5,857 nt of DNA from NCBI GenBank assembly GCA_007122185.1, contig SKUI01000117.1, positions 1-5,857 of the forward strand, given 5' to 3'. The notes under the pieces are model-generated. The model worked only from the letters and a program-made list of their open reading frames with translations. It ran no database searches and was not told where the DNA came from. The position numbers and the translations under genes were made by a program. Below are positions 1-5,751 of the stretch, piece after piece. This DNA comes from Rhodothermia bacterium (GTDB lineage: Bacteria > Bacteroidota > Rhodothermia > Balneolales > Natronogracilivirgulaceae). How positions within the stretch are numbered: the first letter of the stretch is position 1; every line of letters starts with the position of its first letter.

Positions 1-184
1 CGAATCCCACCTCCACAAGTGTGATGTCGCGATGCTCCGCAAGAGCCCTGGAGAGCCCGGTGTTATCGAAAAAAACATTCCGGCTTTCGGTCAGTGCACC
101 CGCAATATTATGGTAATGCTGTTGGAATCGGTTGGAAAAAACCGATCGGGATCCGTCCCGGGTTGTGATGATTTTGGATGCCAT
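1..184 (-). CDS. mnmD: MnmD tRNA methyltransferase, N-terminal part (cut by window edge)
   Basis: 61 codons run without a stop from an ATG at 184-182 to the window edge; the C-terminal three quarters lie outside. The translation starts MASKIITTRDGSRSVFSNRF and continues with a HYHNIAGALTESRNVFF segment and ends ITLVEVGF. This matches the N-terminus of the MnmC/MnmD (DUF752) family: the 'DGS..V....F...YH...GA..ES..VF' block followed by the strand leading into the SAM-binding GFGTG loop, which the window cuts. MnmD is the stand-alone equivalent of the methyltransferase half of MnmC; it uses SAM to turn 5-aminomethyl-2-thiouridine at tRNA wobble position 34 into the methylaminomethyl form. An in-frame TAA lies 15 nt upstream of the ATG; a TTG two codons before the ATG is the only other start I see. 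No Shine-Dalgarno is visible. The gene lies downstream of the Nudix gene on the same strand but 216 bp away, so it may have its own promoter. Confidence 0.85.
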   Translation of the reverse strand, partial: MASKIITTRDGSRSVFSNRFQQHYHNIAGALTESRNVFFDNTGLSRALAEHRDITLVEVGF

Positions 185-204
185 GTACAAGGGGCTTGCT
201 TAGC

Positions 205-225
205 CAAACACCGGGTTGGTGTTTG
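205..225. repeat. perfect 8-bp inverted repeat upstream of mnmD
   Basis: CAAACACC (205-212) and GGTGTTTG (218-225) are perfect reverse complements around a 5-nt centre, GGGTT. The element ends 20 bp before the mnmD start codon. In RNA it would form a hairpin in the mnmD leader; in DNA it could be an operator. No T-run follows on either strand, so it is not a standard intrinsic terminator. Function is inferred only from position. Confidence 0.5.
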
Positions 226-271
226 TGTCCCAAGGTACGGATAATTCCGGCCATTTGCTGTCCAGAAGCGT

Positions 272-377
272 GAACTGTGGATGCGGCCGGGAGGTGCATT
301 TCAATACCGTGGACTTGCGGATGTGGCCGGAAGGTATGATTCAGAAACGCGGCCGGCAGAATCAGCCGGGAGGCGCA
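272..377. repeat. degenerate direct repeat, period about 40 bp, in the Nudix-mnmD spacer
   Basis: Bases 272-303 and 312-343 align over 32 positions with about 23 identities, sharing the core GGATGYGGCCGGRAGGT. A third, weaker copy of the core (GCCGGGAGGCGCA) lies at 365-377. The core GCCGGRAGG starts at 286, 326 and 365, so spacing is 40 and 39 bp. The array occupies non-coding DNA between the Nudix stop and the mnmD leader. I do not recognise the family; GC-rich composition could account for part of the similarity. Confidence 0.4.
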
Positions 378-400
378 CCCGCGGAACAGGGACGATGGAC

Positions 401-1054
401 TCAGCTGTTGTGCTTATCCAGAAAATCCCGGTAGAGCGTGACGATTTCCGAGGTGATCATGGCCGTGGCGCCCCAGAGCGGCACCCGGTGCACATCCCAG
501 TAGGGATAGGTCAGTTTTTCATTGCCATGGGAAAGTTTTCTCGTCTTGATATTCTGCTGATCGAGCAGATCCCGGACCGGGACCCAGAATGCCTCGTATA
601 CCTCCGAGGTCTGGACGTTCAGAGTAGGCCGGTCCTGACAGAACGCCAACCAGGGATGGATGATGAATCGCGAAGGGGGCACATAAAGAGGGCTCAGGCA
701 ATCGGCAATCTCGTATTGATCCGGCTGGATCCCGACTTCCTCGGCTGCCTCCCGCCGGGCGGTATCAACGGGTGTCTCGCCGGGCTCCTGCCGTCCGCCG
801 GGAAAGCTGATCTGTCCGCCATGGTTCGGAAGCTGTCGGTGACGGACCGTATACAGGATGGCGTGAGGCTCAAACAGTGAAAAAAGAATCAGGACGGCAC
901 TGTCCCGCGTATTCAGTCCACCCAGATTGTTCATGCCCGGACGCTGGTCCGGCACCGGAGCCATCTTTCTCTGGGCTTGCTCCCCGGGCAGCCTCTCCCT
1001 GATGACCCGGCTGCAGAACGATGGGAAAGATGTCGGAAAGTTGGAATCGGCCAT
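401..1054 (-). CDS. Nudix hydrolase, CoA pyrophosphatase type (NudL-like)
   Basis: This 217-residue protein has a complete Nudix box at residues 87-109: G87, E93, then R101-E102-A-A-E105-E106-V-G108-I, fitting GX5EX7REUXEEXGU; the glutamates bind the catalytic Mg2+. Directly before it, residues 67-87 (LYTVR...H.G..SFPGG) match the NuCoA motif that marks CoA-specific members. The N-terminal LPGEQAQRKMAP (22-33) and a RPGM a few residues on are also typical of this subfamily. Such enzymes split CoA, often oxidised CoA, into 3',5'-ADP and phosphopantetheine in the cytoplasm. Length is normal for the family (about 190-220). The ATG at 1054 gives the expected N-terminus; no Shine-Dalgarno is visible. 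It starts 46 bp after the stop of the winged-helix gene on the same strand, so the two are probably one transcript. Substrate is inferred from the motif; another dinucleotide pyrophosphate is possible. Confidence 0.92.
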   Translation of the reverse strand: MADSNFPTSFPSFCSRVIRERLPGEQAQRKMAPVPDQRPGMNNLGGLNTRDSAVLILFSLFEPHAILYTVRHRQLPNHGGQISFPGGRQEPGETPVDTARREAAEEVGIQPDQYEIADCLSPLYVPPSRFIIHPWLAFCQDRPTLNVQTSEVYEAFWVPVRDLLDQQNIKTRKLSHGNEKLTYPYWDVHRVPLWGATAMITSEIVTLYRDFLDKHNS

Positions 1055-1100
1055 GGTGGGTTCGGTCGGCTTAAATGGTATCGCCGGAGGAATTGTCGGG

Positions 1101-1424
1101 TTAAACGGAATCCTGAAACTGTAGCAGTGTCATTACGTGCTTTTTGTAGCGGACCAGGGCATTGCGTCCCTTGTTGGTGAGCGCCACCATCTTCTGCGGG
1201 CGTTTACCGCTGACAATGGTCCTGCTCACAATATACCCCGAATCCTCCAGAATCTGAATCTGCCTGCCGAGGTTGCCGTCGGTTGCCTTGACCGTATTCT
1301 TGAGAGTCGAAAAATCGATTTCTTCGGAGTACGCGATGGAAGAGAGCATCGAAAGCCGCAGCCGGTTGTGGATGATGCTGTCGATTTTAGAGTAGTCAAA
1401 AATGATGTATTTGGGGCGGCGCAT
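1101..1424 (-). CDS. small winged-helix transcriptional regulator
   Basis: A 107-residue protein that is essentially one winged-helix DNA-binding domain, of the MarR/ArsR-like 'HTH_34' kind. Residues 12-32 (SKIDSIIHNRLRLSMLSSIAY) form the first helices; 38-47 (FSTLKNTVKA) and the recognition helix around 49-61 (TDGNLGRQIQILE) form the HTH; basic residues 65-82 (..SRTIVSGKRPQKMV) form the wing, followed by ALTNKGRNAL, the usual last-helix signature. There is no ligand domain, so it probably dimerises and responds through an unknown cue or simply represses. It is first in a minus-strand pair with the Nudix gene and is transcribed divergently from the kinase-rdgB pair, sharing a 90-bp spacer; autoregulation and control of the divergent genes are reasonable inferences. 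The ATG at 1424 has no Shine-Dalgarno, as for the other genes here. Confidence 0.87.
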   Translation of the reverse strand: MRRPKYIIFDYSKIDSIIHNRLRLSMLSSIAYSEEIDFSTLKNTVKATDGNLGRQIQILEDSGYIVSRTIVSGKRPQKMVALTNKGRNALVRYKKHVMTLLQFQDSV

Positions 1425-1514
1425 AGGTTGGTTTTGGTGAAAAGCGGGTTACTCCATGTGGCTAAAATTTGTATCTTGTTCAGGTTATAATCAAATAGTT
1501 AAAATCTTTTTTTA
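1425..1514. promoter_or_regulatory. AT-rich divergent promoter region
   Basis: The 90 bp between the winged-helix gene (minus) and the kinase gene (plus) must carry promoters for both. Bases 1461-1514 are clearly AT-rich against the GC-rich surroundings. On the plus strand a TATAAT hexamer lies at 1486-1491, and TAAAATTTG at 1463-1471 resembles the Bacteroidota TAnnTTTG element with one extra base. I could not find a well-spaced upstream TTG for either, so no exact promoter is assigned. It is also the natural site for binding by the adjacent regulator. Confidence 0.5.
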
Positions 1515-2432
1515 ATGAGTGTATTAGTTGTAGGATCTGTAGCATACGACGGCATTGAGGCCCCGGCCGGCAAAGTGGAGCGCACACTGGGCGGATCGGC
1601 TACCTATATCTCCGTGGCCTCGCGTTTTTTTACCAATCCGGTACGGCTGGTCGGTACGGTTGGATATGATTTTGAAGAGCGCGACCATCGTTTTCTGAGG
1701 AATCGGGGCATTGATCTGGAGGGGTTCCGCGTAGATGAAGACCAGCGCACCTTTTTCTGGAAAGGCCGTTATCATGATGACATGAATACGCGCGACACGC
1801 TGGATACGCAGCTCAACGTCTTCGAACATTTCAACCCTGTCATTCCGGAGGTCTACAAGGGCAGCCGGATTGTTTGTCTGGGCAACATCGACCCGGTGCT
1901 GCAGCAACGCGTGCTGGATCAGGTCACGCAGCACAAGCTGACAGTATGCGACACCATGAATTTCTGGATCTCGGGGGCACGGGAAGCCCTTGAGGAGACC
2001 ATTTCCCGGGTGGATGTGCTTATTATCAACGACGAAGAGGCCCGCGAGATCACCGGCGAGACCAACCTGGTGAAGTGCGCCTCCATGATCCGCGCGAAAG
2101 GACCGAAATTCCTCATCATCAAAAAAGGGGAGCACGGGGCACACCTGTATTCCGACAATGCCGTTTTTTCCGCTCCGGCCTACCCGCTTTCCGATATCGT
2201 GGATCCGACCGGAGCCGGCGATTCGTTCATGGGCGGTTTTGCCGGGTGGCTTTCCTACTGCGACCGCATCAACGACGAAAATCTGCGGCGCGCCGTGATC
2301 TACGGATCGGTCATGGCCAGTTTCTGCGTAGAAAAGTTCGGCACGCAGCGCCTGGCGGAAATAAGCCGGTTCGACATCGACCGGCGGTACGATGCCTTTC
2401 GCAAACTGAGTGTAATCCCGCCAAGATCCTGA
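1515..2432 (+). CDS. PfkB-family (ribokinase-like) carbohydrate/nucleoside kinase
   Basis: A 305-residue protein of normal length for the family. The N-terminal strand MSVLVVGSVAYDGIE leads to the substrate-side motif LGGSATYIS (25-33), which contains the family's di-glycine (G26-G27). INDEEAREITG (171-181) is the conserved N-x-x-E metal/phosphate segment, IIKKGEHGA (201-209) a core strand, and DPTGAGDSFMGGF (230-242) is PfkB signature 2, with D236 as catalytic base and the GAG loop as anion hole. These enzymes transfer phosphate from ATP to a hydroxymethyl group of a sugar or nucleoside; the substrate cannot be told from sequence, and neither a clear ribokinase nor a phosphofructokinase signature stands out. 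The ATG follows an AT-rich leader without Shine-Dalgarno. The stop is only 6 nt before the rdgB start, so the two are almost certainly co-transcribed and possibly translationally coupled; a nucleoside substrate would fit that partner but is speculation. Confidence 0.9.
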   Translation: MSVLVVGSVAYDGIEAPAGKVERTLGGSATYISVASRFFTNPVRLVGTVGYDFEERDHRFLRNRGIDLEGFRVDEDQRTFFWKGRYHDDMNTRDTLDTQLNVFEHFNPVIPEVYKGSRIVCLGNIDPVLQQRVLDQVTQHKLTVCDTMNFWISGAREALEETISRVDVLIINDEEAREITGETNLVKCASMIRAKGPKFLIIKKGEHGAHLYSDNAVFSAPAYPLSDIVDPTGAGDSFMGGFAGWLSYCDRINDENLRRAVIYGSVMASFCVEKFGTQRLAEISRFDIDRRYDAFRKLSVIPPRS

Positions 2433-2438
2433 TCTGCA

Positions 2439-3449
2439 ATGGCTGACAGGGAAGATTCCAAAGCGAATAAAAGCCATGCCAGCCGGTCGGGCGGCAAGAG
2501 GCCGCCAGAAAAGGTGCCCGTAGACAAGGGGGCGCAGGATCTGGAGTCAACAGAGAAAAGCCAGACGGGCCGATTTCCAGGCCAACCGCCGCACAAGCAT
2601 GCCGGCAAGGCATCTGGCGAGTCGTACCGGCATGCTGACAAGGCATCTGACGAACCGCCGCACAGGCCCCCGGGAGAGAAAACGCTTGTGCTGGCAACAG
2701 GCAACCCCGCCAAGGTCCGGGAACTGAATGAGCTTCTGGAAGGATGTGGCTGGAAGGTACGGGCCCTTTCTGAATTCACGGACGATATCGACATCGAGGA
2801 GACGGGCACCACACTCGAAGAGAACGCGGAGATCAAGGCGCGATTTGCATTCGAAACCACCGGGCTTCCGTCGCTGGCCGACGACACGGGACTGGAGGTG
2901 GATGCATTGTCGGGACGTCCCGGGGTGCACTCGGCCCGATACGCCGGTCCGCAAGGCGGCGCGGAGCAGAACCGCAAAAAATTGCTGGAAGAAATGGTCG
3001 GCGTTACGGATCCCGCACAGCGTACCGCCCGCTTCCGCACCCTGCTGGTCTACATCGGTCCGGATCCCGATGAAAACGCCAGCATGAGAAACGCCGGATC
3101 AGGCACAGCGCAAGCCTCAACGCAGACATCAACACAGTCAACAGTGCAAACCGCATCCCAAGCCGGAGCGCAAGCTGAAGATGATCTCAAAGACGATTCC
3201 GGCCTGTCCGACAGCACGGACCAGCAGCGGCAGATTCCGAACAGGATGCTGAAGCTTCGCCGGTTCGAAGGTGTCTGCGAGGGACGTATCATCACCGGGG
3301 AACGCGGCACCGGAGGCTTCGGCTACGATCCGCTTTTTGTCCCGGACGGATACGAGGAAACCTTCGCCGAAATGGATGCCACCCTCAAAAACAGCATCAG
3401 CCACAGGGGGCGCGCCCTGCAGAAGTTCCTGGAGGAAATGGCCTCGTGA
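2439..3449 (+). CDS. rdgB: RdgB/HAM1 non-canonical purine NTP pyrophosphatase with extra segments
   Basis: Hydrolyses dITP/ITP and XTP to monophosphate and pyrophosphate, keeping deaminated purines out of nucleic acids. The core is complete but split: residues 81-205 carry LATGNPAKVRE (85-95), the NAEIKAR segment (129-135, K133 matching E. coli K53), LADDTGLEVDAL (146-157, D149 matching catalytic D69) and PGVHSARYAG; residues 275-336 carry FEGVCEGRI, GTGGFGYDPLFVP (290-302) and SHRGRAL (321-327). Together about 187 residues, the usual size, but the protein has 336. The excess is an 80-residue hydrophilic N-terminal extension rich in K, G, P and H and an insertion at about 206-274 in the hairpin loop after the LLVYI strand. 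No in-frame ATG exists between codon 1 and the core, so the extension is probably translated, although a GTG at 2514 could shorten it. Second gene after the kinase, 6-nt gap. Confidence 0.93.
   Translation: MADREDSKANKSHASRSGGKRPPEKVPVDKGAQDLESTEKSQTGRFPGQPPHKHAGKASGESYRHADKASDEPPHRPPGEKTLVLATGNPAKVRELNELLEGCGWKVRALSEFTDDIDIEETGTTLEENAEIKARFAFETTGLPSLADDTGLEVDALSGRPGVHSARYAGPQGGAEQNRKKLLEEMVGVTDPAQRTARFRTLLVYIGPDPDENASMRNAGSGTAQASTQTSTQSTVQTASQAGAQAEDDLKDDSGLSDSTDQQRQIPNRMLKLRRFEGVCEGRIITGERGTGGFGYDPLFVPDGYEETFAEMDATLKNSISHRGRALQKFLEEMAS
2584..2667 (+). repeat. in-frame duplication in the rdgB N-terminal extension
   Basis: A 23-nt segment, CATGCYGRCAAGGCATCTG plus RCGA, occurs at 2598-2620 and 2631-2653 with three mismatches, 33 bp (11 codons) apart. 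A second pair, AACCGCCGCACARGC, lies at 2584-2598 and 2653-2667, 69 bp (23 codons) apart. Both spacings are multiples of three, so the reading frame is kept and the protein repeats HAGKASGE as HADKASDE and PPHK as PPHR. Confidence 0.7.
3111..3176 (+). repeat. 12-bp tandem repeat coding a Q-x-x-x tetrapeptide array inside rdgB
   Basis: Five 12-bp units plus a partial sixth begin with CAA or CAG at 3111, 3123, 3135, 3147, 3159 and 3171. The protein has Gln at residues 225, 229, 233, 237, 241 and 245, with Ala, Ser, Thr, Val and Gly between. The units have diverged (for example CAAGCCTCAACG, CAGACATCAACA), which suggests an old slippage expansion. The array sits in the RdgB loop insertion, before an acidic stretch (EDDLKDDSG). 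Confidence 0.7.
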
Positions 3450-3566
3450 GTGATCGGAGGCATCCGGTCCCGCAATAGGACCGGCATCCGGCCCCGTGAA
3501 GCGGCCGCCGCGCGTTTAGCAGGTGCCGGGATGGCGGATATGATACCGGCCTGACTGGGGCCTCCG
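3450..3566. other. convergent intergenic spacer with hairpin
   Basis: This 117-bp GC-rich spacer separates the rdgB stop from the stop of the NagB-like/PIG-L gene on the other strand. It holds CCGGTCC (3464-3470) and GGACCGG (3478-3484), a perfect 7-bp stem with a 7-nt loop, and two direct copies of GGCATCCGG (3459-3467, 3483-3491). A hairpin between convergent genes often serves as a two-way terminator, but no T-run follows it on either strand, so a canonical intrinsic terminator is not supported. No gene is seen here. Confidence 0.5.
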
Positions 3567-5504
3567 TCAGATGATCTCCTTCTCGCCGGGGATCCAGCGC
3601 ACGAACGCTTCAATGGCCTCATACTCCGCCATGCCCAGTTTGTCGTAGAGCTCGGCGGTGCCGCGGTTGCGGTCCTCGGCGCGCTGCCAGAACTCGCGCT
3701 TGTCGCTTCCCGGGAAGGCCACGTTGTCTTTCTGTGACTGGTGCTTGAAAATGGCGCGGCGTTTGCGGTGCAGTTCATCCGGACTGATAGGCACGGCCAT
3801 TTCGATCTGGTCGATGTCCCATTCGTGCCACGCGCCCCGATAGAGCCAGACGTAGCAGTCGCGGTACCATTTGTCGTCCATTGAACGACGGACCGCCTCC
3901 ATGACCGCATCCAGGCACACTTTGTGTGTTCCGTGCGGATCAGCCAGGTCTCCTGCGGCATAGATCTGATGCGGCCGGACCTCGTCGAGCAGCTCCTTGG
4001 TGATTCGGACATCCTCTTCACCAAGCGGCATCTTCTCCACCTGTCCCGTCTCGTAAAACGGCATGTGCATGAAGTGGATCTGTTCGTCCGGCAACCCGCA
4101 GAAATGTGCGGCGGCGCGAGCCTCCGCCTGGCGTACCAGCCCCTTGATCTGTCGCAGCTCGGGGATGTCCACATCGCCCGGCTTCTTTGTTTTCAGGAAA
4201 TCCTGGATCTTTCGGAAAATCTTTTCGGCCTCCTCGCCCCTCAGGTCGAATTCCTTGGCGTACACCCGCACGAAATCGGCGAAACGCACCGCATCCTCAT
4301 CCAGTACCGCTATGTTGCCGGAAGTCTGGTAGGCCACGTGGACCTCGTGTCCCTGGTCAATAAGCCGCAGGAACGTCCCGCCCATGGAGATTACGTCGTC
4401 GTCGGGGTGCGGACTGAACAGCACCACACGTTTCGGAAACGGTGCGGCGCGCTCCGGACGGTTGCTGTCGTCGGCGTTGGGCTTGCCGCCGGGCCATCCG
4501 GTGATGGTGTGCTGGATCTCGTTGAAGATCTTGATGTTGATGCTGTAGGCCGGACCGCGCTCGGTGACCAGCTCGCCCAGCCCGTTTTCGGTGTAGTCCT
4601 CATCGGTGAGTTTTAGGATGGGCTTGTCCACTTTCTGGCACAGCCAGACGACACCGGAACGGATCATCCGGTCGTCCCATTCGACCGAACCCACCAGCCA
4701 GGGATTGCGGAAACGGGTCAGCTCGCTGCTGGCGGCCTTGTCCAGATAAAACGTGGTGTTGGGATGGTCCTGCAGGAAAGATGCGGGCACGGAATCGCTC
4801 ACATCGCCTTCCACCGTGCGCCGTATGATCGGTGCTTTTCCGGCGCCAAACGCCATGACGAGCACTTTTCGGGCTTCCAGCAGGGTGCCGACACCCATCG
4901 TGATGCCGTTGCGCGGCACATTCTTCTCCTCAAAAAAGACGCTGGCGGCATCAATGCGGGTCACTTTGTCCAGTGTCACAAGCCGGGTGCGCGACTCACG
5001 TGAAGATCCGGGTTCGTTGTACCCGACATGCCCGGTCCTCCCGATTCCGACAAGCTGAATATCCAGTCCGCCTGCCTCCTGGATCTTTCGTTCATACTCC
5101 TGGCAGTACTCAAAGACATCCTCCCGTTCAAGCGTCCCGTCCGGGATGTAAATATTGTCCTTTTCGATATCAATATGATCAAAAAAATTCTCGTTCATCG
5201 ACCTGGTGTAGCTCTGGATTTGCTGCGGATCGATCGGAAAGTACTCCTGGAGGTTGAAGGTGATCACATTGGCAAAACTCAGGTCCTCCTCCTTGTGCAT
5301 CCGCACCAGCTCTTTATAGACCTGTTTTGTGGATGGACCGACGGAAAGTCCAAGCACCGCAGTCCGGTCTTCCTCCTGGCGTGAGCGGATCAGCTTTGCG
5401 ATTTCATCGGCCGCGATTTTCGAAGGCTCTCCGGAATCGGCAAACACCCGTGTCGGAATTTTCTCATACTGCTGCAACTCTTTGTTGGCTAATAATTCAG
5501 GCAT
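3567..5504 (-). CDS. NagB-like isomerase domain fused to PIG-L/LmbE deacetylase
   Basis: A 645-residue two-domain protein. Residues 10-265 align with glucosamine-6-phosphate deaminase NagB (SFANVITFNLQEYF 76-89, SYTRSMNENFFDHIDI 98-113, GIGRTGHVGYNEP 153-165, ITMGVGTLLEARKV 201-214, VEGDV 231-235). Residues about 358-560 are a PIG-L/LmbE N-deacetylase: PHPDDD (365-370) gives metal ligands H366 and D369 and base D368, and DPHGTHK (522-528) gives H524 and H527. The middle segment (266-350) links them. PIG-L enzymes remove acetyl from GlcNAc-type substrates; NagB converts GlcN6P to fructose-6-phosphate and ammonia. Here the NagB half lacks D72, D141 and R172 of E. coli NagB (now Q86, T157, V189), although H159, E164 and K223 remain, so classical deaminase activity is doubtful. 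Long proteins of this layout occur in Bacteroidota (from memory, BT_0258 of Bacteroides thetaiotaomicron). Monocistronic, with its own promoter; ATG at 5504, no Shine-Dalgarno. Confidence 0.9.
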   Translation of the reverse strand: MPELLANKELQQYEKIPTRVFADSGEPSKIAADEIAKLIRSRQEEDRTAVLGLSVGPSTKQVYKELVRMHKEEDLSFANVITFNLQEYFPIDPQQIQSYTRSMNENFFDHIDIEKDNIYIPDGTLEREDVFEYCQEYERKIQEAGGLDIQLVGIGRTGHVGYNEPGSSRESRTRLVTLDKVTRIDAASVFFEEKNVPRNGITMGVGTLLEARKVLVMAFGAGKAPIIRRTVEGDVSDSVPASFLQDHPNTTFYLDKAASSELTRFRNPWLVGSVEWDDRMIRSGVVWLCQKVDKPILKLTDEDYTENGLGELVTERGPAYSINIKIFNEIQHTITGWPGGKPNADDSNRPERAAPFPKRVVLFSPHPDDDVISMGGTFLRLIDQGHEVHVAYQTSGNIAVLDEDAVRFADFVRVYAKEFDLRGEEAEKIFRKIQDFLKTKKPGDVDIPELRQIKGLVRQAEARAAAHFCGLPDEQIHFMHMPFYETGQVEKMPLGEEDVRITKELLDEVRPHQIYAAGDLADPHGTHKVCLDAVMEAVRRSMDDKWYRDCYVWLYRGAWHEWDIDQIEMAVPISPDELHRKRRAIFKHQSQKDNVAFPGSDKREFWQRAEDRNRGTAELYDKLGMAEYEAIEAFVRWIPGEKEII

Positions 5505-5559
5505 AAGAATATGTAATAATATCAGTTGGCGTAATGTATCCCTGTGTTTTTAAATCAAG

Positions 5560-5590
5560 CAAAATTACGAGGAGATGCCCTCAATAGCAA
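5560..5590 (-). promoter_or_regulatory. predicted Bacteroidota-type promoter of the NagB-like/PIG-L gene
   Basis: Reading the minus strand, TAATTTTG (5567-5560) is a perfect match to the Bacteroidota -7 element TAnnTTTG. A TTG (5590-5588) lies 20 bp upstream, close to the usual spacing of about 19 to the -33 element. Transcription would start near 5550, leaving an AT-rich leader of roughly 45-50 nt before the ATG at 5504. Motif match and position are seen; activity is inferred. Confidence 0.5.
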
Positions 5591-5698
5591 GCCAGCGAGG
5601 TTGCCGTGACGGGCATGAAGCGGTCCGGGCGGCAATGCATCCACCTGGACAACAGGCATAACTTATGGTGGATCAGTTTCCGGACTTGGGACGTTCCG

Positions 5699-5713
5699 TT
5701 TCTTTGAAAGAAA
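5699..5713. repeat. 15-bp odd palindrome
   Basis: TTTCTTT (5699-5705) and AAAGAAA (5707-5713) are perfect reverse complements around a single G at 5706. Such tight symmetry without a loop suggests a site for a dimeric DNA-binding protein rather than an RNA hairpin. It lies about 130 bp upstream of the predicted promoter of the NagB-like gene. No regulator is assigned. Confidence 0.4.
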
Positions 5714-5751
5714 TCGGGGATGTGCGATATTGGGGAGCAGATATGATGCCG

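Noticed and set aside
108..299. 63-codon minus-strand frame starting at 299
   Set aside because: It overlaps the mnmD start in another frame; the MnmD frame has family sequence and this one does not.
281..880. 199-codon plus-strand open frame
   Set aside because: It lies largely antisense to the Nudix gene, whose Nudix box and CoA motif are clear; the translation has no recognisable domain.
1524..2477. 317-codon minus-strand open frame
   Set aside because: It is antisense to nearly the whole PfkB kinase, which has full family signatures. Long antisense frames are common in GC-rich genes, and this one shows no domain.
2300..3040. 246-codon minus-strand frame rich in Ser, Cys and Arg
   Set aside because: Antisense to the end of the kinase and the first half of rdgB; composition is typical of a shadow frame and no motif is seen.
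3323..4174. 283-codon minus-strand frame rich in Arg, Ser and Thr
   Set aside because: A shifted frame of the PIG-L part of the fusion protein that also runs into rdgB; no family-like sequence.
3924..4616. 230-codon plus-strand open frame
   Set aside because: Antisense to the NagB-like/PIG-L gene; no recognisable domain and no promoter or start context.
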